Shown here: positions 54,217 through 62,862 of the stretch, one piece after another
How positions within the stretch are numbered: position 1 is the stretch's first letter
Layout: every line of letters begins with the position of its first letter
Assembly (NCBI GenBank): GCA_000024525.1
Contig: CP001769.1
Coordinates: 5,241,001 to 5,305,000 of the forward strand
Length of the DNA stretch: 64,000 bases
From: Spirosoma linguale DSM 74
Lineage (GTDB): Bacteria > Bacteroidota > Bacteroidia > Cytophagales > Spirosomataceae
Direction: 5' to 3'
Notes under the pieces: model-generated
The model's input: the letters and a program-made list of their open reading frames with translations, nothing else
What the model was told of the DNA's origin: nothing
The model's database searches: none
Made by a program: the position numbers and the translations under genes

Positions 54217-55877
54217 TCGTTACCAAAAATACGTTCCCGCCAGGTCACTCACTCGACGCTGATATCTGCATTATCGGTAGTGGTCCGGCGGCTATTTCAA
54301 TGGCCCTCAGTTTCGACGGCTCTCCGCTTTCGGTCATTGTGCTCACGGGCGGCAGTTGGTCCGAAACTATCCCCAACCAGGATTTATACCGGGGCAGTGT
54401 TTCGCCACGGGGCTCCCACGAACCCCTGGAAGAAAACCGTCGACGCCAGTTTGGTGGTACCTCGTCGGCCTGGGGCGGTCGCTGCATGCCCTTTGAGCCG
54501 GTCGATTTCAAGGCCCGGTCCTGGGTACCCAACAGCGGCTGGCCATTTGCGTACGCCAACCTGCATCCATACTACGAACAGGCAGCCGACCTATGCCAGA
54601 TTGGCCGTTTCGAGTTCAATGCCCAAAAAGCCTTTCCGGACAGCCGACAGGAAATTCTGGAAGGGCTGGACTCCGATGAGCTGGTTTCCTATCCGCTGGA
54701 ACGCTGGAGTCCGCCCGTACATTTCGGCAAAGCGTACCAGAAACAGCTGGAGAACAGCCCCAACATTCAGGTATTGCTGGATGCGCACGTCATCAGCCTG
54801 CAAACGCAGGAAACGACCGATAGCGTCAGCCATGTTGATGTGTCGATGACGGGCCAGATGCTGTCTGTTCAGGCCCGGAAGTTTGTCCTGGCAACGGGCG
54901 GAATTGAAAATGCCCGTCTGTTGCTGGCCTCTACCAACGACCGCTTCCCCAACGGCCTCGGCAATCAGCACGACAACGTAGGCCGGTACTACATGGTACA
55001 CATCAGCGGCACCTACGCAGAACTGAAACTGCACGATAAGGGAAAACTCATGGCCGACTTCGAGCGGGATGCCGGTGGCGTCTACTGCCGACGGCGCTGG
55101 TGGTTCCCCGAGCCGGTGCAGGCCAAAAATAAACTGCTGAATACCATCTTCTTTTTGTATCACCCGATCCAGAAGAACGGTCATCGGGACGTTCTGTTCT
55201 CCTCCCGGTTTATAGCCAAATCGGTACTGTCTATTCTGAATCAGCGCTCGTTTCATCGGTCAATGAACAAGGCGAAACAGTTGATGCCCGACCTCCGGGA
55301 ACATACCATCAACATTGCCAGGAACGGCCTTATGGATGTGCCGGACCTGATTCGGCTCGGGCTCAAACGCATGGCGAAGCGCCGGTTACCCTACTTGCTC
55401 CCTTCCAAGCGAAACGAATTTTGGGGGCTGTATTTTCAGGCAGAGCAATCGCCGAACCGAACCAGCCGGGTGCGCTTGTCCGACTCCCAGAAAGACTCAT
55501 TTGGTATACCGAGGGCCGAAGTCCAGCTCGCCTTTCTGGAGGCCGACATCGAGTCGATTGTAAAAACACATGCCCTTTTTGTCAGGGCATTTATCGAGCA
55601 AAAACTGGGCGAGATACGGTACTCGGAGCCGGGTTTGCGGACCTACCTGCGCGAACGAATGAAAACGTTCAATTCGGCTTCGCACCATATTGGTACCACG
55701 CGCATGTCTGACGACCCGCAAACGGGCGTGGTCGATAGAGATGCCAAGGTATACGGCTTAAACAACCTGTATGTGGCGGGGTCATCGGTGTTTCCAACCG
55801 GCGGACACGCCAACCCAACCCTCACCATTGTTGCCCACGCTTTACAGTTAGCCAATTTCCTAAAAACCAAACCCTAA
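54213..55877 (+). CDS. GMC-family FAD-dependent oxidoreductase
   Basis: The ATG at 54213 overlapping the AKR stop gives 554 residues. The frame is open much further upstream, but that part is a shadow of the AKR gene. The FAD-binding loop GSGPAA lies at residues 22-27 (ADICIIGSGPAAISMAL). Other GMC features are RQFGGTSSAWGGRCMPFE, VLATGGIENARLLLAS and the C-terminal HHIGTTRMSDDP with NLYVAGSSVFPTGGHANPTL. GMC enzymes oxidise alcohols or sugars. Paired with an AKR it may interconvert hydroxyl and keto groups on a sugar during polymer assembly. Confidence 0.9.
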   Translation: MIVTKNTFPPGHSLDADICIIGSGPAAISMALSFDGSPLSVIVLTGGSWSETIPNQDLYRGSVSPRGSHEPLEENRRRQFGGTSSAWGGRCMPFEPVDFKARSWVPNSGWPFAYANLHPYYEQAADLCQIGRFEFNAQKAFPDSRQEILEGLDSDELVSYPLERWSPPVHFGKAYQKQLENSPNIQVLLDAHVISLQTQETTDSVSHVDVSMTGQMLSVQARKFVLATGGIENARLLLASTNDRFPNGLGNQHDNVGRYYMVHISGTYAELKLHDKGKLMADFERDAGGVYCRRRWWFPEPVQAKNKLLNTIFFLYHPIQKNGHRDVLFSSRFIAKSVLSILNQRSFHRSMNKAKQLMPDLREHTINIARNGLMDVPDLIRLGLKRMAKRRLPYLLPSKRNEFWGLYFQAEQSPNRTSRVRLSDSQKDSFGIPRAEVQLAFLEADIESIVKTHALFVRAFIEQKLGEIRYSEPGLRTYLRERMKTFNSASHHIGTTRMSDDPQTGVVDRDAKVYGLNNLYVAGSSVFPTGGHANPTLTIVAHALQLANFLKTKP

Positions 55878-55946
55878 CCCCTACATGATCAACTAGCCGT
55901 TGCCCTTTTACCCTTTCCACAGTGCCTTTACTCCCTTACGAACGTT

Positions 55947-57209
55947 ATGAAAAAAGTACTTATCTCTGCCTACTCCTGCATTCCCGACCGAGGGTCGGAG
56001 GAGGGGAACGGCTGGTTCTACTCCTCGCTGGTCAGCCAGCAGGGGTATCAGGTCTGGTGCCTGACCAGAGACATTGGCAAAGCCGAAATCGAACAAAAAC
56101 TACGACAGTGCGACTACCCTAACCTGCATTTTGAATTCGTCACGCTGCCCCGCTGGGCCAACAAAGCCGGTTCCTTAGGTTTGCTGGGCATGTATTTTCA
56201 TTACCTCTACTGGCAATGGACCGCCTTGCAGTCAGCCCGAAAACTAGCTAGGACGCACCAGTTCGACTTGGTGCACCATGTGAGTTATACCAGTCTGCAA
56301 CTCGGCAGCTACCTCTATAAACTCGGCCTGCCCTTTATCTACGGGCCGGTTGGTGGTGGTCAGGAGGCCCCTGCCAATATGCGCCACTATTTCAAATCAT
56401 ACTGGCTGAAAGAAAAGATGCGGTCGTGGGTAAGCGACCTTATGCTTCATTTCAATCCCGGCTGTTACCAGTCGGTTCGCCGGGCCGACTACGTGCTGGC
56501 CTGGAACGAAGACACCCGCCGGATGATTGCCTCGATGGGCCGAACCCAGGGTGTTGAGAAAGAATTCGGTGGTGTTGGAGCCAGCTTCATCCCCTCGAAA
56601 CCCATCCACCGCCCGGCTCATGATTCTCTGGAACTGGTTTGGGTTGGGCGGCTGATGCCCCGTAAAGCACTTGAGCTTTCCCTGCACGGCATGAGCAAAG
56701 TGGACCCTCGGCTGCCCATTCATCTAACCATTGTCGGCGATGGCGAAATGGGGCAGTATGTCCCTGAATACATGGCGAAATACAACCTCGACAAACGGGT
56801 TACGTGGGTTGGTAAAGTCAATTATGAGCAGGTGAAGGAATACTACCGCAAGGCCGATGCCTTTCTGTTTACAAGCCTGCGCGACACTGGCCCCGCTCAG
56901 TTAATGGAGGCCATGGGTTACTCATTACCGGTGGTGACGCTGAATTTACACGGCCAGGCCGAACTGGTGGACGATTCGACGGGTATCCGGGTGCCCGTTA
57001 CAACCCCCGAAGCCGTGGCGCAGGGGTTGGCCGAAGCAATTACCTGGATGTATGACAATGAACAGAAGCGGATTGATATGGGCTTCAATGCCTTTCAGTT
57101 TGCCCAACGACAACGGTGGGAGCTGAAAGTAGCCCACGTTGTTCACCGATACTATACCGCCCTGATAGGCCAGGCCGCCAGCGTGGCAATGGCCTTGAAT
57201 CAGGAGTAA
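55947..57209 (+). CDS. GT4 family glycosyltransferase (paralogue 2)
   Basis: This 420-residue GT-B enzyme starts MKKVLISAYSCIPDRGSEEG and matches the paralogue at 52006 along its whole length. It shares GMYFHYLYWQW, QFDLVHHVSY, GPVGGGQEAP, LVWVGRLMPRKALEL and the LHGQAELVDDSTGIRV segment. It differs in SLRDTGPAQLMEAMGYSLPV where paralogue 1 has SLRDSCPHQLLEAMAYSLPV. Such differences near the donor site could change sugar specificity. It is 69 bases after the GMC gene. Confidence 0.88.
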   Translation: MKKVLISAYSCIPDRGSEEGNGWFYSSLVSQQGYQVWCLTRDIGKAEIEQKLRQCDYPNLHFEFVTLPRWANKAGSLGLLGMYFHYLYWQWTALQSARKLARTHQFDLVHHVSYTSLQLGSYLYKLGLPFIYGPVGGGQEAPANMRHYFKSYWLKEKMRSWVSDLMLHFNPGCYQSVRRADYVLAWNEDTRRMIASMGRTQGVEKEFGGVGASFIPSKPIHRPAHDSLELVWVGRLMPRKALELSLHGMSKVDPRLPIHLTIVGDGEMGQYVPEYMAKYNLDKRVTWVGKVNYEQVKEYYRKADAFLFTSLRDTGPAQLMEAMGYSLPVVTLNLHGQAELVDDSTGIRVPVTTPEAVAQGLAEAITWMYDNEQKRIDMGFNAFQFAQRQRWELKVAHVVHRYYTALIGQAASVAMALNQE

Positions 57210-57233
57210 TTAACCAATAACTCAACGACAATA

Positions 57234-58484
57234 ATGTACATCAGCATTCTGGGCTCTATTGCAACAAACGACCTGCTAACGGAAGCCGCCCGGCAACAAC
57301 TCGGTTCGTACCCGAAAGGGCAGCCGGGTGCTCCGTTGATCAGTAATCTCATTAACGAATACCTGTCGCGGGGGTATAAGGTGCTGGCCATTACCATGGA
57401 CGATCAGCTCTCAGACGATGAACCGCCGTTTGTGTATACAGACCAGTTGCTGACGTATGTTATTGTTCCGAAACGTAAACATACCTTCCGCCCCAACGGC
57501 AGGCGCCCCGGCCGCACCGCCGACTTCTTTCGCTTTGAGCGGAACCAGATGGTGGCTGTGCTGAAGCAGTACAAACCCGATGTGGTACATGCCCACTGGA
57601 CGTACGAGTACGCGCTGGCCGGACTGTCGTACAACCCCAACACACTCATCACCGTACACGACAACGCCCGGATAATATTCGGCTATGTCCGTACGCTGAA
57701 TCGCTTTTTTCATTTGCTGCTCGCCCGGTACGTGTTTCAGCGGGGACGCTGGTTTACGGCGGTATCGCCCTACATGGCCGGAACCGTACAGCCATGGATA
57801 GCCGAGCCGGTAGCTGTAGTGCCGAACCCGGTACCGATGCCCAAAAAAAACCGGGACTCAACCCGGTCGAACGTGCCTGTAATCAGCATGGTGGTGAACG
57901 GCTGGGACGACCGAAAAAACAGCAGGAATGCCCTACTGGCGTTTAAAGGTATTCAGCAGCGGCACCCAAATGCGGTCCTGTGGGCTTTTGGTACGGCTTT
58001 CGAACCCGGCGAACATGCCGACGCTTTCTGCCGGGAACATCAGATTCCCAATGTGGTACTGCATGGTTCAACGCGCTACGCAGACGTACTCGATAAAGTT
58101 TCCCAGAGTACCGTTCTGCTTCATGCCTCCCTCGAAGAGTCGTTTGGTATGGTACTGGCCGAAGCCATGAGCTTTGGCGTGCCCGTTGTGGCCGGGAAAG
58201 ACAGCGGGGCGGTGGCTTGGGTGGTGGAAGATGGCGGCCTGCTGGTTGACGTCACGAAGGTAAATGAGATGGTGGAGGCCGTCGACAAACTTCTGTCCGA
58301 CCCGGTACTCTACAAACGGTGCTCGGCCAATGCGGTCCGGGTGGTGCAAACGCGCTTCCCGATTGAGGAGGTCGCCGATCAGTACGTGTCGCTTTACAAA
58401 AAGCACGGCATCAAACCGGAAACAGCCATTACAAAGGGTAAGCCCCGTCAGCAACTGAGCGTTGATCCGGCTTACAAAGGGTAA
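57234..58484 (+). CDS. GT4 family glycosyltransferase
   Basis: This 416-residue GT-B enzyme has VVHAHWTYEYALAGLSYNPN and HDNARIIFGYVRTLNRFFHL in the acceptor half and ISMVVNGWDDRKNSRNALLA, VVLHGSTRYADVLDKVSQST and LHASLEESFGMVLAEAMSFG in the donor half. The EESFGMVLAEA stretch holds the EX7E motif. It is more distant from the two GT4 paralogues before it. Its last 23 bases overlap the start of the following membrane gene. The substrate is unknown. Confidence 0.88.
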   Translation: MYISILGSIATNDLLTEAARQQLGSYPKGQPGAPLISNLINEYLSRGYKVLAITMDDQLSDDEPPFVYTDQLLTYVIVPKRKHTFRPNGRRPGRTADFFRFERNQMVAVLKQYKPDVVHAHWTYEYALAGLSYNPNTLITVHDNARIIFGYVRTLNRFFHLLLARYVFQRGRWFTAVSPYMAGTVQPWIAEPVAVVPNPVPMPKKNRDSTRSNVPVISMVVNGWDDRKNSRNALLAFKGIQQRHPNAVLWAFGTAFEPGEHADAFCREHQIPNVVLHGSTRYADVLDKVSQSTVLLHASLEESFGMVLAEAMSFGVPVVAGKDSGAVAWVVEDGGLLVDVTKVNEMVEAVDKLLSDPVLYKRCSANAVRVVQTRFPIEEVADQYVSLYKKHGIKPETAITKGKPRQQLSVDPAYKG

Positions 58485-60111
58485 GTCCGGCCAGGCAAAA
58501 AAACACTGTCAAAAACCCGTTACGAAGGTGAATCAGCGCAGGAAACAGATCATTTTATTGAGCATAGCCTTATTGCTTATCTTCTCGATCAGCCTGATCG
58601 TCTCGTTGTTTTTCAAGGAGAAATGGCTGTGGATGGATGAGGTGCTGAGCTATATCCTGATCTCAGACCCGTCTGTCGTGCATATGAATGATGCGCTGGT
58701 GAGTAACATGGACCAGAATCCGCCCGTTTTCCCAAATCTGTACTGGTTTATCGGACACGCCATCAGCCAGAACCCGCAGTTTTTACGGGCAGTTTCGGTA
58801 CTGCTCTTTTCCGGTACGCTTGCCGTGTTTTACCGCTACACAACGGAGCTTGTTGGCACACCGGTCAGAAACTTCCTGCTCATCAGTCTTATCGTTGCGT
58901 TCACGTACCTGAATCTGACGCTGTCGACCCAGATTCGCGGCTATTCGCTTTTTCTGCTTATCAGCCTCGGTTATTTTATGGTGTTGCACCAGCTCATTGC
59001 CTCCCCCGACCGGGTGCAGTTGCTGATTGCCTTTTTCATACTAGGTCTGTTCATTGTGTTCACCCACAGTTTCGGCCTGTTTTACGCAGCGGCATCTGGT
59101 GCTTTTTTTGCCGGTTTATTCATCTGGTCCAGGAACAAACGGTACGCTTATGTGGTACTGGGCCATGTGCTGATCCTGGTCATCTGGCTCCTGCTCTGGT
59201 ATCCCAACTTTGCCATTCAAACCGAAGCGGGCAAGCCCCATTCGTGGATTCCGGTGCCCACGTTTTTCTCATTTTTTACGATTGTGGGCGAACTGGCTCC
59301 GTCACTTTCGGCCTCGCTCGAACGGAAATCTGTCTTTCAGATTTTGCCCATTCTGCGGTTCGTACTCGTTGTGGGGCTGTGGGCGTACATCGCCCTGCCG
59401 CGTTTGCGAACCACCCGGTTTCAGTTTCTTGTGCCGGACAAAGCGTTTACGTTTTACCTGTTGGCGGGCTTTCTGTACCTGATTCCAGTAAGCATCGCAC
59501 TGGTCGTGTCCCTGTTTTTCAGGTCGGTGTTCATCAGCCGGTACTTATGGCCGAGTCATTTGCTGGTCGTATATCAGCTGGTGTATGCGGTTTACTTTTT
59601 TCTGGATCGTCGGCCGTTACAGCCGGGTCGTGTTGCGGTCCGGGTGAAGTTTCTACCCCTGTATATGCTCGCGCTGGCGGGATTTATCTTCTACCAGAAC
59701 CGAAAAGTGAATGTCTTTCCCAGTGGGGTGCTGAGCTACCTGCCGCAGTTGAATAAACAATACCCCGTATTTGTCGAAACCGCCGATTATTTTCTGCCCA
59801 TCTGGTTCCACGACAAAACAACGAAGGTTCGATACCTGCTGGACTGGGATACAGCCAGGCAGCCAAGTAATATCCTGAGCGCTACCGTGGAGCACAAGGT
59901 GCTGAAATCGGTACGGGAAAAGTATCAGGTCCATGACATCATCCCAAGCCGGAATTTCACCCGGTCGGTGGTGCCGCACTTCTACGTGATCGATGAGAGC
60001 AGCAATTATCAGATCGAGCATTTCATCGAAACCGGCCGGGTTCAGGTCATCCGCGAATTACCCATTGCCCTCGAAGGCCACCGCATTTTAGAATGTACGC
60101 TTCGGTCCTAA
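58462..60111 (+). CDS. GT-C membrane glycosyltransferase (GT39/ArnT-like)
   Basis: This 549-residue protein has about ten membrane helices and an Asp-Glu pair early (KEKWLWMDEVLSYILIS) placed as in GT39/ArnT-type transferases. These take sugars from polyprenyl-phosphate donors on the periplasmic side. The C-terminal quarter is soluble. Possible roles are adding a side sugar to the polymer or to protein or lipid. The start at 58462 overlaps the previous gene by 23 bases and gives a very basic N terminus; a later GTG at 58525 is possible. Confidence 0.75.
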   Translation: MIRLTKGKSGQAKKHCQKPVTKVNQRRKQIILLSIALLLIFSISLIVSLFFKEKWLWMDEVLSYILISDPSVVHMNDALVSNMDQNPPVFPNLYWFIGHAISQNPQFLRAVSVLLFSGTLAVFYRYTTELVGTPVRNFLLISLIVAFTYLNLTLSTQIRGYSLFLLISLGYFMVLHQLIASPDRVQLLIAFFILGLFIVFTHSFGLFYAAASGAFFAGLFIWSRNKRYAYVVLGHVLILVIWLLLWYPNFAIQTEAGKPHSWIPVPTFFSFFTIVGELAPSLSASLERKSVFQILPILRFVLVVGLWAYIALPRLRTTRFQFLVPDKAFTFYLLAGFLYLIPVSIALVVSLFFRSVFISRYLWPSHLLVVYQLVYAVYFFLDRRPLQPGRVAVRVKFLPLYMLALAGFIFYQNRKVNVFPSGVLSYLPQLNKQYPVFVETADYFLPIWFHDKTTKVRYLLDWDTARQPSNILSATVEHKVLKSVREKYQVHDIIPSRNFTRSVVPHFYVIDESSNYQIEHFIETGRVQVIRELPIALEGHRILECTLRS

Positions 60112-60144
60112 ACAGTCATCATCTTACCCAACTAATAACCGGTT

Positions 60145-61830
60145 ATGAAACATGTAAAACACATTTTGTCCGCACTGCTCCTGTTGCTGAGCCTGTCACT
60201 GGCCTTTGTGGCCTGTAAAAAAGACCCCGTCGACCCCGACCCGCAACCCGCCGTTACGGCCATCACCTCCATCGACCCGGCTACGGCTCCGGTGGGCAGC
60301 ACTATTTCCATTTCCGGAACAAACTTCAGCACCGATCCGGCCAGCAACACCATTACCATTGGGGGCGTTACGGCCACGGTGGTGTCGGCTTCGCCAACGA
60401 AACTGGTTATCGTGGTGCCAGCAGGAGCTGCTAACGGTCCCGTTTCGGTAACGGCCAATGGCCAGACGGCCCAGAGCGCCGGGACGTTTACCGTTGCTAT
60501 TCCGGGTCTGAAACCCACGAAAGAGGTACGGGGAACAACGTTTGCTAATATGACCTGGAAAAAAGATACGATCTACGTGCTTCGGGGCCAAGTCTACATT
60601 CCGGCCGATTACAAGCTGACGATTGAGCCGGGCACAATCATTAAGGGAACAGGCCCCGAAATGGACCCCAGCGGCAACAAGTACCCCGGTGCGCTGATTG
60701 TTGAGCGCCGGGCGCAGTTAATTGCCATCGGCACACCTACGCAGCCCATCGTGTTTACCTCATCCAAAGCAGCCGGGCAGCGTGCTTACGGCGACTGGGG
60801 TGGCGTTGTTTTGATCGGGAAATCGCCGGTCAATCAATCACGCACAGCCGCTTACCCGAACGGCGTTCGGGGTACGGTCGAAGCGTACGGAGAACCCTTC
60901 GACAACTCGGGAACGCTGCAATATGTACGCATCGAGTATGCCGGAGCTACACAGCCAACCACGCCTGCCAGCCGACTCGGTGGTCTGACGTTGATCGGCG
61001 TTGGTGCCAATACCGTTATCGACCATGTGCAGGTATCGTACAGTGGCAGTGATGCGTTTGCGTGGTTTGGCGGGACTGCCAAACTAAAAAACTTGTTTGC
61101 ATACCGCTCGTTCGACGACGACTGGAGCGCCGACTGGGGCTATGTGGGCAACGTACAATTTGGCGTGTCGCTTCGAGACGTGAGCACTGGCGACCCATCG
61201 GGCTCCAACAGCTTTGAAATCGACAATTATCAATCGGCCGAAACCAGCGATGTAACGGCGGTAACGGCCATCAATGGCTATACGCAAACAGCACCGACCT
61301 TCGCTAATTTCAGCAGCTTTGCTTACAGCACCGCCCCTACCACCGGATTATACAATGCGGGTATTTACCTGCGCCGGAACACGGCTGTTTCCATTTACAA
61401 CTCGCTGGTATATGGCTTTCCGGTGGGCATTTATCTGGAAGGAGCCGCTGTTGGGTCACAGGCCAATATCACGAGCGGAACGCTGGATCTGAAAGGCGTC
61501 GTTATTGCCAATGCGTTAACCCCAGTAGTAGGTGCCGGATCGAATACCCCCGAGCAGGCCACAGCCTATTTCACAGGAGCAGGACGTTCCAACCAGATTG
61601 TGGCTACCTCCGATGTAGCCACGCTACTGCTTAATTCCAATAACCTAACCCTTAGCTCACCGGCCTTCGTGTTACAGACTGGCTCCCCCCTCCTGACGGG
61701 TGCCGTAACGGGTAGTAAGCTGGCCGATTCGTTCTTTACGCCGGTAACGTATCGGGGAGCTTTTGGTACGGAAAATTGGGTTTCGGGCTGGACGAATGTC
61801 AATCCGCAAGCCACCGATTACGACCGATAG
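60145..61830 (+). CDS. IPT/TIG-domain lipoprotein with beta-helix-like repeats
   Basis: This 561-residue lipoprotein has a signal ending LAFVAC, Cys24. An IPT/TIG immunoglobulin-like domain follows at about 37-120 (ITSIDPATAPVGSTISISG, ITIGGVTATVVSASPTKLVI). The rest (130-560) resembles a Bacteroidota surface protein with beta-helix-like repeats: GQVYIPADYKLTIEPGTIIK, GALIVERRAQLIAIGTPTQP and YGDWGGVVLIGKSP. It ends the polysaccharide operon, 33 bases after the GT-C gene, and may anchor or bind the polymer at the cell surface. A terminator follows. Confidence 0.85.
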   Translation: MKHVKHILSALLLLLSLSLAFVACKKDPVDPDPQPAVTAITSIDPATAPVGSTISISGTNFSTDPASNTITIGGVTATVVSASPTKLVIVVPAGAANGPVSVTANGQTAQSAGTFTVAIPGLKPTKEVRGTTFANMTWKKDTIYVLRGQVYIPADYKLTIEPGTIIKGTGPEMDPSGNKYPGALIVERRAQLIAIGTPTQPIVFTSSKAAGQRAYGDWGGVVLIGKSPVNQSRTAAYPNGVRGTVEAYGEPFDNSGTLQYVRIEYAGATQPTTPASRLGGLTLIGVGANTVIDHVQVSYSGSDAFAWFGGTAKLKNLFAYRSFDDDWSADWGYVGNVQFGVSLRDVSTGDPSGSNSFEIDNYQSAETSDVTAVTAINGYTQTAPTFANFSSFAYSTAPTTGLYNAGIYLRRNTAVSIYNSLVYGFPVGIYLEGAAVGSQANITSGTLDLKGVVIANALTPVVGAGSNTPEQATAYFTGAGRSNQIVATSDVATLLLNSNNLTLSSPAFVLQTGSPLLTGAVTGSKLADSFFTPVTYRGAFGTENWVSGWTNVNPQATDYDR

Positions 61831-61861
61831 GACCTGACGGCCACATGCTCGCCTAACTTTT

Positions 61862-61893
61862 GCCGGGCCTGTTTCTGAAGAGGCAGGCCCGGT
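61862..61893 (+). terminator. Rho-independent terminator at the end of the polysaccharide locus
   Basis: GCCGGGCCTG (61862-61871) pairs with CAGGCCCGGT (61884-61893) around a 12-base loop, followed by ATTTATTAAT. It closes the 22-kb gene cluster. Confidence 0.8.
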
Positions 61894-62031
61894 ATTTATT
61901 AATCTACTAGTTCAATAGATAAATTTTAAGCAAACTTAGAACAGTAGCGTTAAACAAACCGTAGATTCTTCAAATCGATCTTTTCTGATACAGACAGTTG
62001 GTAGCCCTAACTTAAATCACCACCTTCTATC

Positions 62032-62862
62032 ATGAGCGTTATAAAACCGGCCCTTGAACACCCAAACCTTATTACTCACTTATTAGGAGCGAATAATTAC
62101 TGCTGGATTTATTACCGTAACGGCGACAAAAAACTGTTAGCAAAACCGATCAGCTATTTACAGGATGAGTTACCCGGCTTCATCCGGACGCACAAGAGTG
62201 TGCTGATCAATCCGATTTATGCCCGGACACTAACCGCTCCCCCCCGCCAGAAAATGGCCGGCGAAATTCAGCTTGAGAGTGGACTCACGTTTCCGGTGAG
62301 CCGCCGACGCTGGAACGAAGTGGCGGGAGCGCTGGACCATCGTCTGGCACCCGATGGTGACAAAGTAAGCTCGGCTGTCTCCTTCGTGGCCAGTCCGGCA
62401 AAAGCCACCCCTTCGGAAAGCGTTTCCCAAAAAACGATTTTGCTGATAACGGATGATCTCCCCTGTCTCTCTCCGGTGGCCAGGGTGATTGCCAGGGGCT
62501 GGCCTCAGTATCAATTGCAGACATTTGAGCAAAGCAACCACCTGCCCGATCATCTGGCCAGCGTTTCTGCCGAGGAGTTACCAACCGTAATTTTGCTGGA
62601 TGCCCGCACAACGACCGTAGAACGCCTGCAGACGTTACAACGGCTCAAAGGCAATCCTTATTTGTGTCGGCTACCCGTCATTTTGTTTGTCGCGCCCACT
62701 GATACGCTGGTGAGCGACGGCTATAAACGACAGGCAAACTCCGTCATCTCTTTACAGGATGACCATTTAACATTCGTGCAAACGATTGAGCGCGTTTGCC
62801 GCTTCTGGCTACAGACAGCCTCACTACCCACGCTAACTAAACAAGTCCTGACCAACCCGTAA
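62032..62862 (+). CDS. LytTR regulator with a C-terminal degenerate receiver domain
   Basis: This 276-residue protein has a LytTR DNA-binding domain first (about 12-100: NNYCWIYYRNGDKKLLAKPI, GFIRTHKSVLINPIYARTL, LTFPVSRRRWNEV) and a receiver-like domain second (about 133-262). The usual order is receiver then LytTR. The receiver keeps the acidic pair Asp141-Asp142 and a phospho-acceptor-like Asp190 (VILLDARTT). Where the conserved Lys-Pro is expected after ANSVIS it has Leu241-Gln242. Phosphorylation control is therefore doubtful. Located just after the polysaccharide locus. Confidence 0.82.
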   Translation: MSVIKPALEHPNLITHLLGANNYCWIYYRNGDKKLLAKPISYLQDELPGFIRTHKSVLINPIYARTLTAPPRQKMAGEIQLESGLTFPVSRRRWNEVAGALDHRLAPDGDKVSSAVSFVASPAKATPSESVSQKTILLITDDLPCLSPVARVIARGWPQYQLQTFEQSNHLPDHLASVSAEELPTVILLDARTTTVERLQTLQRLKGNPYLCRLPVILFVAPTDTLVSDGYKRQANSVISLQDDHLTFVQTIERVCRFWLQTASLPTLTKQVLTNP

